A stretch of 35,734 nt of DNA, taken from contig JAJFHL010000177.1 of NCBI GenBank assembly GCA_021775615.1, positions 1-35,734 of the forward strand, in the 5' to 3' direction. The notes beneath the pieces are model-generated. The model did not search any database, had not been told where the DNA came from, and saw only the letters and a program-made list of their open reading frames with translations. Source of the stretch: Hyphomicrobiales bacterium (lineage in GTDB: Bacteria; Pseudomonadota; Alphaproteobacteria; Rhizobiales; JAJFHB01). Of this stretch, positions 1 through 7,707 are shown piece by piece; position 1 is the first letter of the stretch; every line of letters starts with the position of its first letter. The position numbers and the translations under genes were made by a program.

Positions 1-72
1 ATCGAAATTTTCGACGCCATCAAAGCGCAGTTTTGGCGTCAATCGGCATTTTTTTCGCCTCATCAACTTTTT

Positions 73-88
73 TGTGATGTGAATCACA
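73..88. promoter_or_regulatory. CRP/FNR-family operator, perfect TGTGA-N6-TCACA
   Basis: The sequence reads TGTGATGTGAATCACA, an exact match to the CRP half-sites with the standard 6-nt spacer. It lies about 85 nt upstream of the start codon of the acidic secreted protein. A possible -10 element (TATCTT, 109-114) would place the operator centre near -41, the spacing of class II CRP activation. The site is seen directly; which CRP/FNR-family protein binds it is inference. Confidence 0.7.
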
Positions 89-172
89 TTGAATTTCAAA
101 TCTCGCATTATCTTTATCAACATGTGGAGCAACGGCCTGCATACGGGGCCATTATCAAAAGCAGGAAACATC

Positions 173-907
173 ATGATTAAACTCAGGAAATCCCTCACGG
201 TGAGCTTTGCAGCCGCATTGATGCTCACCACCAGCGCGACGGCATTCGCAGTTCCGTCCGACAACAATTTCCCGATTCCCGGCGTCAACACCGGCATCGA
301 TCAGGTTGTCGAAAATCTCATTCCCGGCAGCGATATCATCGAAGATGAAGATGTGGATGTCGCCGAAATCGACGAGGATGCCGAAGATTTCGATGATGAA
401 GTGTCGGACGAAGAGGACGATGACGACGAAATCGCCGGTATCGATGACGAGGGCGACGACGAAGACGGCGAAGAAGAGGTCGCCGACGAAGACGATGATG
501 ATGCCGATGACAACGAAGAGGACTTCGCCGACTCCGAGGACGAGGATCTCGAAGACGACGTCGCCGAAGCCGACGAAGACGGCGATGATGTTGAAGGCGA
601 TGAAGAGATCGAAGGTATTGCCGAGGGCGACGATGACGAGGCGGACGAGGACGACATCTATGACGTCACCGCGAAGTACGAGTGCGACACCTACAATTGC
701 GGTGGACTGGAGCTGCGCGACGAGGACGGCAACGTTGTCTACTCGAGCGACGTCTACTTTGATCCGGACTTCGCGGAATATGCGACCCCCTCGGAGCTGA
801 CCTTTGCCAACACCCATGTCGGCTGCAAGATTCGCGGCTATTTCGAGCCCATCGAGGGCGCCGATGGCCTCGTTCAGTACAGCTTCTATGTGGAAGAGTT
901 CCTGTAG
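173..907 (+). CDS. Secreted, extremely acidic Asp/Glu-rich protein of unknown function
   Basis: The product is 244 aa from an ATG at 173, preceded by AGGAAA. A longer reading from a TTG at 89 is possible, but that codon abuts the CRP-type site and the ATG gives a clean signal peptide (KLRK, a hydrophobic stretch, then a TAFA cleavage region). Residues about 45-165 are almost all Asp and Glu, with scattered Ala, Val and Gly. The C-terminal 75 residues are more ordinary and hold three cysteines (YECDTYNCGG and HVGCKI). I recognise no family. The acidic tract could bind calcium or other cations outside the cytoplasm, but this is inference. The gene ends one base before the convergent MocR gene, so there is no room for a separate terminator. 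Confidence 0.8.
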   Translation: MIKLRKSLTVSFAAALMLTTSATAFAVPSDNNFPIPGVNTGIDQVVENLIPGSDIIEDEDVDVAEIDEDAEDFDDEVSDEEDDDDEIAGIDDEGDDEDGEEEVADEDDDDADDNEEDFADSEDEDLEDDVAEADEDGDDVEGDEEIEGIAEGDDDEADEDDIYDVTAKYECDTYNCGGLELRDEDGNVVYSSDVYFDPDFAEYATPSELTFANTHVGCKIRGYFEPIEGADGLVQYSFYVEEFL

Positions 908-908
908 G

Positions 909-2384
909 TTATTTCAGAACCTGCGCCATCCGCAGCACCGCGGCGCGGATCTCATCCGGCGCGAATGCCGCGAAGCCCAGCAGCAGACCCTGCCTGGGCT
1001 TCATCTCCTTGTAGTGCGGCGACAGCGGCTCAGCGGTCACGTCGGCGCCGGCCAGCAACACGCGGGCCTGCGTGTCGGAAATCCGTGCCGCCAGTTCCTT
1101 TGAGAAGAACACCGGCAGATGCATGCCGGCACTCTGTCGCGGAACCTCGAGGAGGCCCGCGAGCTCGGTGTCCAGCGCCTCGCGCAGCGACTGCTGGCGC
1201 TCGGAGTAGATCCGGCGCATTCTCCTGATATGGGCTGCGAACTGCCCCGACGCGATGAACTCGGCGAGCGCCGGCTGGGCATTCGCCGATGCGCTCGTGC
1301 CCAATGTGTAAAGTGTGTCACGCGCCCGGTCGATCAGCGCCAGCGGCAGAATGATGAATCCAAGCCGCAAGGACTTGAACATGGACTTTGAGAAACTCCC
1401 CACATAGATAACCCGGCCGCTGCGATCCAGGCTCATGAGCGCCGAAAGCGGTCGCCCGACATAGCGGTACTCGGAATCATAGTCGTCCTCGATGATCCAG
1501 GTGCCGGTTGCCTCCGCCCAGTTCAGGACCTCGAGCCGGCGGGCAAGCGGCATTGTCATGCCCAGCGGATACTGCCGCGACGGGGTGATGATTGCGGCGC
1601 TCGGCGCCGGGGAGGGACGATCGTAGTCTGGAACCGTAAAGCCTTGAGCGTCGACGGGAGTTGCAACCGTTGCGGCGCCAAGGTCTTCAAGGGCGCGGTA
1701 GATTGTCGGATAGCCCGGATCCTCGACGAATACGGTGTCGCCGCGGCCGAGCAGGGTTCTCATCAGGAACGATACCGACTGCGCGGCGCTCGACGTAATG
1801 ACAACCTGGGCGGCAGTGCATTCCACTCCGCGCAACTCGCGCAGGTGGGCGGCAATCGCGCGTCGCAGGGGCAGGTGACCGAAACCGCGTTGCTGGTGCA
1901 GGAGTTCCGGTCGCGGCGAGCGCCAGGACTTGGCCAGCAGGCGGCTCCATTCGGCAAACGGAAACAGCCGGACATCCTGGCCGCTGGAATTGAACGGCAG
2001 GATCTGGGTTTTTTCTTCGCGGTCGTCGATGCCGTCCAGGGCCTGGGCATTGAACGCCACCCCGTCGCTCCGGGTGCGCACCAGCAGAAGATCTTCCGGC
2101 AGCATTGCGGCCACATAGGCGCCGGACCCCTCGCGGCCCTCGATATAGCCCTCGCTCATCAACTGCTCATAGGCGGCAAGTGTCGTGGTGCGCGAGACGT
2201 TGAGATCCTTCGCCAGCGCCCGTGTGGACGGCAGCCGCTGGCGCGGCTTGAGACGGCCGGACAGGATCAGGTCGCGCACCTGTTCGAACAGCTGCACATA
2301 GAGCGGCGGCGCCTGGGCGGCATCCAGGGCGACAGACACGAGCGTTGCATTCTGTGCAGCAGGCACGGCGAAGGTCTCTCTCAA
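909..2384 (-). CDS. MocR/PdxR-type GntR-family regulator with aminotransferase-like domain
   Basis: This 491-aa transcription factor has an N-terminal GntR winged helix (residues about 28-92, including RLPSTRALAKDLNVSRTT) joined to a fold type I PLP aminotransferase-like domain. The domain shows EDDYDSEYRY (299-308) and the PLP lysine motif GSFSKSMFKSLRLGF, with Lys333 as the likely Schiff-base residue. MocR proteins normally sense PLP or an amino compound and control a divergent neighbour. Here that neighbour is a pair of FMN split-barrel genes. The start is uncertain: 2384 is a TTG without a clear ribosome site, and a GTG at 2366 with GAGAGAG upstream is a fair alternative. The family call is firm; the effector is unknown. 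Confidence 0.9.
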   Translation of the reverse strand: MRETFAVPAAQNATLVSVALDAAQAPPLYVQLFEQVRDLILSGRLKPRQRLPSTRALAKDLNVSRTTTLAAYEQLMSEGYIEGREGSGAYVAAMLPEDLLLVRTRSDGVAFNAQALDGIDDREEKTQILPFNSSGQDVRLFPFAEWSRLLAKSWRSPRPELLHQQRGFGHLPLRRAIAAHLRELRGVECTAAQVVITSSAAQSVSFLMRTLLGRGDTVFVEDPGYPTIYRALEDLGAATVATPVDAQGFTVPDYDRPSPAPSAAIITPSRQYPLGMTMPLARRLEVLNWAEATGTWIIEDDYDSEYRYVGRPLSALMSLDRSGRVIYVGSFSKSMFKSLRLGFIILPLALIDRARDTLYTLGTSASANAQPALAEFIASGQFAAHIRRMRRIYSERQQSLREALDTELAGLLEVPRQSAGMHLPVFFSKELAARISDTQARVLLAGADVTAEPLSPHYKEMKPRQGLLLGFAAFAPDEIRAAVLRMAQVLK

Positions 2385-2481
2385 GTGGTATTTTCAAATA
2401 TACAGGAATTGGCACTTTTTGAATAGCCAGTTGGATCTATATGGAGCACCAGTCAAACCAGCAACCGTGGAGACCCGCACC
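2385..2481. promoter_or_regulatory. Divergent MocR / PPOX-like promoter region
   Basis: This 97-nt AT-richer gap between the divergent mocR and split-barrel genes holds two similar stretches in the same orientation: TGGTATTTTCAAATA around 2386-2400 and TGGCACTTTTTGAATA around 2411-2426. Paired direct repeats are a usual form of MocR operator, so these are the best candidates for autoregulation and for control of the downstream flavoproteins. No clean -35/-10 pair could be fixed by eye. Confidence 0.4.
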
Positions 2482-3135
2482 ATGACCGCCGAAGCCCCGA
2501 GTGACCGCACCAGACTGCGCCGGATGCACCAGCGCGGTGCCCATGACCGGGCGGCAATCGACCCTATCCTCGATGCCGGATATCTCTGCCATGTCGGCTA
2601 CACAATTGACGGCAGCCCCTATGTGACGCCGACCCTCTACTGGCGCGAGGGCGATCATGTGTACTGGCACGGCTCGTCGGCCAGCCGGATGCTGCGCAAG
2701 TCAGAGGGCGCCGAAGTCTGCCTGACGGTGACCCATATGGATGGCTTCGTTCTGGCCCGCTCCGGGTTCCATCATTCCATCAACTACCGCTCGGTCATGC
2801 TGTTCGGCACGGCGCGGAAGGTCGAGGGCGATGGTGACAAGCTGGAGCGGCTCAAGGTCTTTACCGATGGCCTGTTTCCGGGGCGCTGGGACGAATTGCG
2901 CCCCGTGACTGATCAGGAACTCAAAGCGACGACGCTTCTGTCCATGCCGATTGCGGAAGCCTCGGCCAAGATCCGCAGCGGTCCGCCTGGCGATGATGAG
3001 GAAGATTATGCATTGTCGGTGTGGGCCGGCGTGCTGCCTGTCGTCCCGCAATTCGGCGCTCCGGTACCTTGTCCCAGGCTGAACGGTGGAACGCCGTTGC
3101 CGGCGCATGTTACAGATCTTGCCCGCAGCACCTAA
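2482..3135 (+). CDS. Pyridoxamine 5'-phosphate oxidase / NimA-like split-barrel flavoprotein
   Basis: The product is 217 aa from the ATG at 2482 (MTAEAPSDRTRLRRMHQRGAHD), with GGAG nine bases upstream; an earlier ATG at 2419 lacks a ribosome site. The pattern DRAAIDPILDAGYLCHVGYTIDGSPYVTPTLYWREGDHVYWHGS is that of the Pyridox_ox_2/NimA group: small FMN (sometimes heme or F420) binding split barrels, some of which reduce nitro compounds. HGSSASRM is the expected cofactor-binding segment. The gene is divergent from mocR and 27 nt ahead of a second split-barrel gene, so the two are probably co-transcribed. True vitamin B6 oxidase activity is not implied; the physiological substrate cannot be read from the sequence. 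Confidence 0.82.
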   Translation: MTAEAPSDRTRLRRMHQRGAHDRAAIDPILDAGYLCHVGYTIDGSPYVTPTLYWREGDHVYWHGSSASRMLRKSEGAEVCLTVTHMDGFVLARSGFHHSINYRSVMLFGTARKVEGDGDKLERLKVFTDGLFPGRWDELRPVTDQELKATTLLSMPIAEASAKIRSGPPGDDEEDYALSVWAGVLPVVPQFGAPVPCPRLNGGTPLPAHVTDLARST

Positions 3136-3162
3136 AACGGCGTGCTCCTTACCGGATTGTCC

Positions 3163-3804
3163 ATGTACATTCATCCCGCGTTCAAGATTGAGACACCTCA
3201 GGCCGTCGACCTGCTGAAAGACCGTGGCTTTGGCCTGCTGGTGGTGCCGGCGCCCGATGCGCCCTTCGGCGTTCACGTCCCGTTTCTTCTGGAGGAGAGG
3301 GCGGATGCGAAACTCTATGCGGAGTTTCATGTTGCCCGGGTGAATCCCGCCCACAAACATATCGGCGAGGGCTGCAAGGCCTTGCTGGTCTGCCAGGGGC
3401 CGGATGCCTATATCAGTCCGGACTGGTACACCGTAGCCGATCAGGTTCCGACCTGGGCCTATACGGCGGTTCATCTGAAAGGCCGGGCACGGGTACTGCC
3501 GCAATCTGGCACACTGGGCCATGTCGACCGGCTTTCCGCCGTCTTCGAAGAACGCCTCCTGCCCAAGCAGCCCTGGACCAGCGCCAAGATGAACCCCAGG
3601 AAGCTCAGCGCCATGACCACTGCAATCGTCGTCATCGGCCTGGAGGTCGAAAGCGTTGAAGCGCAGGTGAAGGTGAGCCAGCACAAGGGCCAAACCGAAC
3701 GCCGCGGCGCCGTTGAAGGCCTGACAGGCCGCGGCGATGCGGGCTCGCTCGCCATTGCGGACCTGATCCGCCGGACCCTGGACGAACTACCGGACGCGCC
3801 CTGA
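3163..3804 (+). CDS. PaiB-like FMN-binding protein
   Basis: This 213-aa protein starts at the ATG at 3163 (MYIHPAFKIETP), the conserved start of the PaiB/FMN_bind_2 family. Other family marks are HVPFLLEE, ARVNPAHKH, QGPDAYISPDWY and VPTWAYTAVHLKG. Most PaiB proteins have VPTWNY, so the Asn is Ala here. PaiB was first described in Bacillus as a negative regulator of sporulation and protease genes, but the fold is an FMN-binding split barrel and most homologues are uncharacterised. It follows the NimA-like gene by 27 nt on the same strand, probably in one MocR-controlled unit. An enzymatic or redox-sensing role is as likely as transcriptional repression. Confidence 0.85.
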   Translation: MYIHPAFKIETPQAVDLLKDRGFGLLVVPAPDAPFGVHVPFLLEERADAKLYAEFHVARVNPAHKHIGEGCKALLVCQGPDAYISPDWYTVADQVPTWAYTAVHLKGRARVLPQSGTLGHVDRLSAVFEERLLPKQPWTSAKMNPRKLSAMTTAIVVIGLEVESVEAQVKVSQHKGQTERRGAVEGLTGRGDAGSLAIADLIRRTLDELPDAP

Positions 3805-3869
3805 GCGTTCCGGGTCGCTGCGTCCGAAATTTAACCAAACGGAAACCATAACCAGCGCTGCCGGCTCTC

Positions 3870-3882
3870 GAACCGCCGGTTC
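3870..3882. promoter_or_regulatory. 13-bp perfect palindrome abutting the sigma-54 promoter
   Basis: GAACCG-C-CGGTTC is a perfect inverted repeat ending exactly where the -24 element begins. A protein bound here would contact or block the polymerase, so repression is more likely than enhancer action. No regulator is identified. Confidence 0.4.
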
Positions 3883-3897
3883 GGCACGCCGCTTGCT
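3883..3897 (+). promoter_or_regulatory. Sigma-54 (RpoN) promoter for the tadG-like gene
   Basis: GGCACG-CCGC-TTGCT matches the -24/-12 consensus (TGGCACG-N4-TTGC) at every conserved position except that C replaces T just before the GG. The GG to GC spacing is the required 10 nt. Transcription should start near 3908, giving a leader of about 74 nt to the ATG at 3982. The match is seen directly; use by RpoN is inferred. Confidence 0.7.
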
Positions 3898-3981
3898 CCT
3901 TACCCCGTAGATGCCAACGGCCTGTTTCGCAATAGCACGAAATCAGGCTCACAAGATGCGGTAATAGGAGGCGGTAAGATC

Positions 3982-5235
3982 ATGTTCAAAAAGGGATTTC
4001 TCAACTCTCTTGCGAACCGTTTCAAAGCGGACACCTGCGGTAACGTTGCGATTATCTTCGCTCTGGCAACTGTCCCGCTCCTCATCGCAGCCGGTTCCGC
4101 CGTCGATATGGCCCGCGCCCATATCGTCCAGACCCGCCTTCAGGCCGCTCTTGATGCCGGCGCCCTGGCCGCGGCCTCGTCTCCCGGACTGACAGACGAG
4201 GAACGCATCAAAGCGGGCAAGACCGTCTTTAACGCGAATTATCCTGAAGAGAAGCTTGGAACACCGGCGACGCCGATCTTTGACATCGAAGACGGCAAGG
4301 TCATTGCCAGTGTCGACGCCAATCTCCCCACCACCATCATGAACGTGGCCGGCATCGAAAAGCTCGACGTGTCCACTTCGACGGAAATCACCATTCCTTC
4401 GCTCAAGGACGGCGAAGTTGTGCTGGTTCTGGATTATTCGGGGTCGATGAACTCGAAGGGCAAGTACCAGACGATGCGCGACTCGGCCATCAAACTGATC
4501 GAAACCCTGACCGAAGAAGGTGAGAACGAAGAGGTCAAATTCGGCCTCGTGCCATTCTCGCATCACGTCTATACGACGCTGCCGAAGAACTATGTCGCCA
4601 ATCAGACCGGCTCGGGCAGCTGGACCGGCTGCACCTACGACCGCCTGTATCCTCTCAACACAAAGTCCACAACGCCGAATGTCGAAGATGACGACACCAA
4701 GTGGGGCATTGAGGTCGATGATCCGCACAATGACTGGGGCTGCAACGGCTACATCTCCCGTGGTCTTGAGGTTCGTCCCCTGACCGACGATCACTTCGGT
4801 ACGATCGCGCAACTCAATGACATGAGCCCCTACGCCTGGACCAACATCGCCCTCGGCATGGAATTCGGCTGGCACCTGCTTACGCCCAACGCGCCCTATA
4901 CCCAGGCCACCTCCGGCAACGATGAAGTGGTCAAGGCCATCGTGCTTCTCACCGACGGCCGTCAGACCCAGAAGTCCTGGGGCCCGAACGGCTCGCGCAC
5001 TGTCGCCAACGGCGAGGAGAACCTCGAAACCATGTGCACCAGCATCAAGAACGAAGGCATCCTGGTCATCACCGTCGCCTTCGATCTGCAGGACGAGGAC
5101 ACCGAAGACCGGCTGCGCGACTGCGCAACGAATCCAGATGAGTTTTTCTACATCGCCGAAACCAACGCCCAGCTGGTGTCGTCCTTCGACGCCATCACCA
5201 AGCAACTGGCCAAAGCTGTGTACATATCAAAATAA
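3982..5235 (+). CDS. TadG-like pilus-assembly / von Willebrand factor A domain protein
   Basis: This 417-aa protein has the TadE/TadG N-terminus: a short basic cytoplasmic segment, a membrane helix at about residues 22-42 (NVAIIFALATVPLLIAAGSAVDMARA), then a long periplasmic part. A VWA domain follows with a complete MIDAS metal site: DYSGS at 151-155, the Thr of WTNIALG, and VLLTDGR. Two WxGC/DxGC cysteine segments and LRDCATNPD near the end are typical of TadG proteins. TadG helps build Flp/Tad adhesive pili at the envelope. No other tad gene is adjacent, so this is a lone copy; such copies are common in alphaproteobacteria. A near-perfect sigma-54 promoter lies upstream and a strong terminator downstream, making it a single-gene unit. 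A GGAGG-like ribosome site precedes the ATG. Confidence 0.88.
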   Translation: MFKKGFLNSLANRFKADTCGNVAIIFALATVPLLIAAGSAVDMARAHIVQTRLQAALDAGALAAASSPGLTDEERIKAGKTVFNANYPEEKLGTPATPIFDIEDGKVIASVDANLPTTIMNVAGIEKLDVSTSTEITIPSLKDGEVVLVLDYSGSMNSKGKYQTMRDSAIKLIETLTEEGENEEVKFGLVPFSHHVYTTLPKNYVANQTGSGSWTGCTYDRLYPLNTKSTTPNVEDDDTKWGIEVDDPHNDWGCNGYISRGLEVRPLTDDHFGTIAQLNDMSPYAWTNIALGMEFGWHLLTPNAPYTQATSGNDEVVKAIVLLTDGRQTQKSWGPNGSRTVANGEENLETMCTSIKNEGILVITVAFDLQDEDTEDRLRDCATNPDEFFYIAETNAQLVSSFDAITKQLAKAVYISK

Positions 5236-5312
5236 GCGAGGCACCGGCCTGAGACCCCCGCGTCCCACGGACCGTAAGCCAGCACTGGTTGCCTCAAGAG
5301 GTAACCAAACTC

Positions 5313-5341
5313 GCCGCGGAGTAACCTCCGCGGCCTTTTTC
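5313..5341 (+). terminator. Rho-independent terminator after tadG-like gene
   Basis: A perfect 9-bp stem (GCCGCGGAG / CTCCGCGGC) with a TAAC loop is followed directly by CTTTTTC. It lies 78 nt after the stop codon. A second GC-rich stem (CCGCGG 5346-5351 and 5357-5362) follows without a T run. Confidence 0.9.
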
Positions 5342-5451
5342 TGTGCCGCGGCCGGGCCGCGGAGGCTAGGCAGGCATCTGCAACACTTCATTTTCGAACA
5401 TTATCGCGGCGGCCGGCTTTGGGTCCGTGACCGACCATTCAAGAGCAGCGT

Positions 5452-5530
5452 GTCCCGCACTTGATGCGGGACCCAGGGCCAGGTGGCATGGCAGTGCCGG
5501 AACACCCTGGACCCCGCATCAGGTGCGGGG
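5452..5530. repeat. Nested palindromic intergenic repeat
   Basis: Two small palindromes, TCCCGCA-CTTGA-TGCGGGA (5453-5471) and CCCCGCA-TCAGG-TGCGGGG (5512-5530), are also near-complements of each other, including the flanking ACCCAGGG and CCCTGGA. The whole element can therefore fold as two hairpins or as one long stem. Elements of this kind (CCCGCACTTGATGCGGG...) recur in many alphaproteobacterial intergenic regions, from memory. The rest of the 5236-5574 gap shows only the terminator upstream and no gene I can support. Confidence 0.6.
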
Positions 5531-5574
5531 ATTGCGATTCTATTTTAAGGCATTCGCGTCAGCCGGTCAGCCGG

Positions 5575-6687
5575 TCAACCACCCAGCATACGGTCGAGGT
5601 AGCTGCGGAACTCCTTAACATAGACCTCGAGCGACGAATGGAGGAAGCCCGGCTCGCTGGCGCCGAAAGCGGCGCCGTCCTGAACCCGTGCGACGATATC
5701 CTTGTCTTCCTCGGTGGCGATGGCGATGGTCTCGCGCACGGCTTCGGCATAGCCGTCCGGATCCTTCATGCCCCGCATCGCAAGCGGTGAGAACGAAAGC
5801 CCCCAGTGGGAATTGGTGCGGTCGATCGCTTCCGGCTCGAGCATCATCCACCAGACGAAGTTGGGATCCACCGCAACGAGCAAATTCGGGTAGACACCGA
5901 TCACATGCAGATAGCTTCGCTCGTTCTCATCAAGGTCCTGATTGTGGATTTCGGGCATGTCGTCTGGACCATATGGGTTGTAGTGCACCGAAAAGTGGTC
6001 GTGGTTCTGCGGTCCCTGTTCGGCGAGGCTGGTCGGATTGGTCGGACCGATGGAACGCTTGTGCGCGTGGGTTACGTGATAGCACTCGACGAAGTTCTCA
6101 AACACCAGTTTCCAGTTGCCGGCCCAAACCTCCTCGTGGAAGGCGTACCGGTCCTCGCAGGCCGACAGATCGTAGTGCACAAGGTGATCGGCCAGGGCGC
6201 CGAGCCGTGAAGCCACGGGTTCCAGATCGCGATTGCGCGACACGAACACGAAGCCAAGCCAGACCTCGCAGCTGAGTTCCTGAAGACCGAGATCCGCCTT
6301 GTCCACGTCGGCAAAGCCTTCACGCTCGCTGACCCCGATCAGCGCGCCGGACATGTCATAGGTCCACGAGTGATAGGGGCATACGATACGTTTGGCGCTG
6401 CCGCATCCGTCCAGCAGTCTGGCATATCGGTGCAGGCAGAAATTGGCGAAGGCCCGGATCGAGCCGTCCTTCTGCCGGACGATGAAGACGGGCCGCCGGC
6501 CGACTTTTGCGGTGAGATAATCGCCGGCGTCCGGCACCGCTCCGGCCCGGGCGATGAACACCCAGTCGCGGTCGAAAATCGCCGCCTGTTCCTCGTCCAG
6601 GAGAGCGGCATCGGTATAAACGCTCTGCGGTGCGGCGCGCAGGCGCTCTTGGTTGCCGCTTGTCGCGCGGCCGGAGTCGATCGTCAT
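5575..6687 (-). CDS. Rieske non-heme iron oxygenase, alpha subunit
   Basis: The 370-aa product starts at the ATG at 6687, overlapping the livM-like stop as ATGA; an ATG further upstream would sit deep inside that gene. The Rieske [2Fe-2S] ligands are Cys84-x-His86 and Cys103-x2-His106 (FCLHRYARLLDGCG...CPYHSWTYD). The mononuclear iron site is NFVECYHVTHAH, with His204 and His208. The residue bridging the two metal centres is Glu201 rather than the Asp of classic aromatic dioxygenases. Glu there is known in carnitine oxygenase CntA, so a quaternary-amine substrate is plausible. No ferredoxin or Rieske reductase lies next to it, so electrons must come from elsewhere. It is the last gene of the Liv-type importer operon, which suggests that it oxidises the imported compound. 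Confidence 0.88.
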   Translation of the reverse strand: MTIDSGRATSGNQERLRAAPQSVYTDAALLDEEQAAIFDRDWVFIARAGAVPDAGDYLTAKVGRRPVFIVRQKDGSIRAFANFCLHRYARLLDGCGSAKRIVCPYHSWTYDMSGALIGVSEREGFADVDKADLGLQELSCEVWLGFVFVSRNRDLEPVASRLGALADHLVHYDLSACEDRYAFHEEVWAGNWKLVFENFVECYHVTHAHKRSIGPTNPTSLAEQGPQNHDHFSVHYNPYGPDDMPEIHNQDLDENERSYLHVIGVYPNLLVAVDPNFVWWMMLEPEAIDRTNSHWGLSFSPLAMRGMKDPDGYAEAVRETIAIATEEDKDIVARVQDGAAFGASEPGFLHSSLEVYVKEFRSYLDRMLGG

Positions 6688-7697
6688 TGCTTGGCCCTCG
6701 TCTTGCGCCAAAGGCGCTGAAAGTTTTCGCGCAGGGATACAATCCCGCTCGGCAGCAGCAGCACGGTCAGCACCACGGCCAGGCCGAGCAGGAGCAGCCG
6801 CATGTTGCCCGCACTGCGCAGCAGCTCGTTGGCGATGGTCACGATGAAGGCGCCCAGCACGGCGCCCGGGAAGCGCCCGATCCCGCCTATGGCCAGCATC
6901 ACCATGGCGAGCAGGAAGAACTCGTTACCGAGGATCTTCGGGGTCACGACGGTCGTGTAATGGGCATAGAGCGCGCCTGCCAGGCCGGTGATGAGCGCCG
7001 AGGACATGAACGCGAGCAATTTGTAACGGAAGTCGCTGACGCCGAGCGAGCGCGCAAAGTCTTCTGAGTCGCGCAATGCGACGAACGCCTTTCCCATGCG
7101 CCGGCGCAGGACAATGAAATAGATGATGTAGATGGCGACAGACGCCACCGCCAGGGTCAGATAGAACCACGCCAGTTTGTCGCGCGGGCCGATTGTGAAC
7201 CCAAAAAGGTCAATCGGCGGAATGCCCAGAAGTCCGGTGTTGCCGCCTGTTCCCCAATGCTTGGTCTTGAGGATCAGGGGCGGCATCGCGAGATGAACCG
7301 CGAAGGTGAAGAGTGCGATGTACTCGCCGCGCAGTCTCAGGCAGGGCAGGGCGATCAGCAGCCCCATGAACCCGGCGAATATGCCGCCAAGCGGGATCGC
7401 GACGATCGGAGACACGCCGAGCTTGGCGGCCAGCATGCCCGAACCGTAGGCGCCGGCGGCGAAGAAGACGAGCTGGGCGTAGTTGTAGATGCCGGCATAT
7501 CCGAGCACCAGATCCCATCCCGCGGCAACGATGGCCCACAGGAAGCACAGGATCAGCACGTGCTGCATGTAGGGGTCGTCCACGAACATGCCGAGCACCG
7601 CGAGACCGCCGACGATTGCCCAGAAGGTCAGGCTGCTGAACGCGGATGGCTGGCGCCTGGTCATCTGGTTCGCCGTTGCGGCGGTCTGGTCTTTCAT
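6684..7697 (-). CDS. livM: Branched-chain amino acid-type ABC permease (LivM-like)
   Basis: This 337-aa polytopic membrane protein belongs to the BPD_transp_2 family. It shows many hydrophobic segments, LGYAGIYNYAQLVFFAAGAYGSGMLAAKLG near residue 70, and the EAA-like loop FVALRDSEDFARSLGVSDFRYKLLAFMSSALITGLAGALYAHY that docks the ATPases. The C-terminus carries NEFFLLAMVMLAIGGIGRFPGAVLGAF, typical of LivM. It pairs with the LivH-like permease 10 nt upstream, and its stop overlaps the Rieske gene start by 4 nt, indicating translational coupling. Substrates of this importer family include amino acids, urea, amides and aromatic acids, so the symbol shows family, not substrate. Confidence 0.9.
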   Translation of the reverse strand: MKDQTAATANQMTRRQPSAFSSLTFWAIVGGLAVLGMFVDDPYMQHVLILCFLWAIVAAGWDLVLGYAGIYNYAQLVFFAAGAYGSGMLAAKLGVSPIVAIPLGGIFAGFMGLLIALPCLRLRGEYIALFTFAVHLAMPPLILKTKHWGTGGNTGLLGIPPIDLFGFTIGPRDKLAWFYLTLAVASVAIYIIYFIVLRRRMGKAFVALRDSEDFARSLGVSDFRYKLLAFMSSALITGLAGALYAHYTTVVTPKILGNEFFLLAMVMLAIGGIGRFPGAVLGAFIVTIANELLRSAGNMRLLLLGLAVVLTVLLLPSGIVSLRENFQRLWRKTRAKQ

Positions 7698-7707
7698 CGG
7701 CTCCGCC

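Noticed and set aside
13-57. GACGCC...GGCGTC stem followed by a T tract as a terminator of an upstream gene
   Set aside because: The stem is only 6 bp with a 16-nt loop, and the T run begins about 10 nt after it; too weak to call without the upstream gene.
155-817. Long open frames on the minus strand and in another + frame across the acidic protein gene
   Set aside because: They arise from repeated GAY/GAR codons, which keep the other frames open; the predicted products (Ser-rich or Val/Ile-rich low complexity) have no family features and no ribosome sites.
3949-5205. A 418-codon open frame antisense to the tadG-like gene
   Set aside because: The sense strand encodes a clear TadG/VWA protein with an intact MIDAS site; the antisense frame is a codon-bias shadow.
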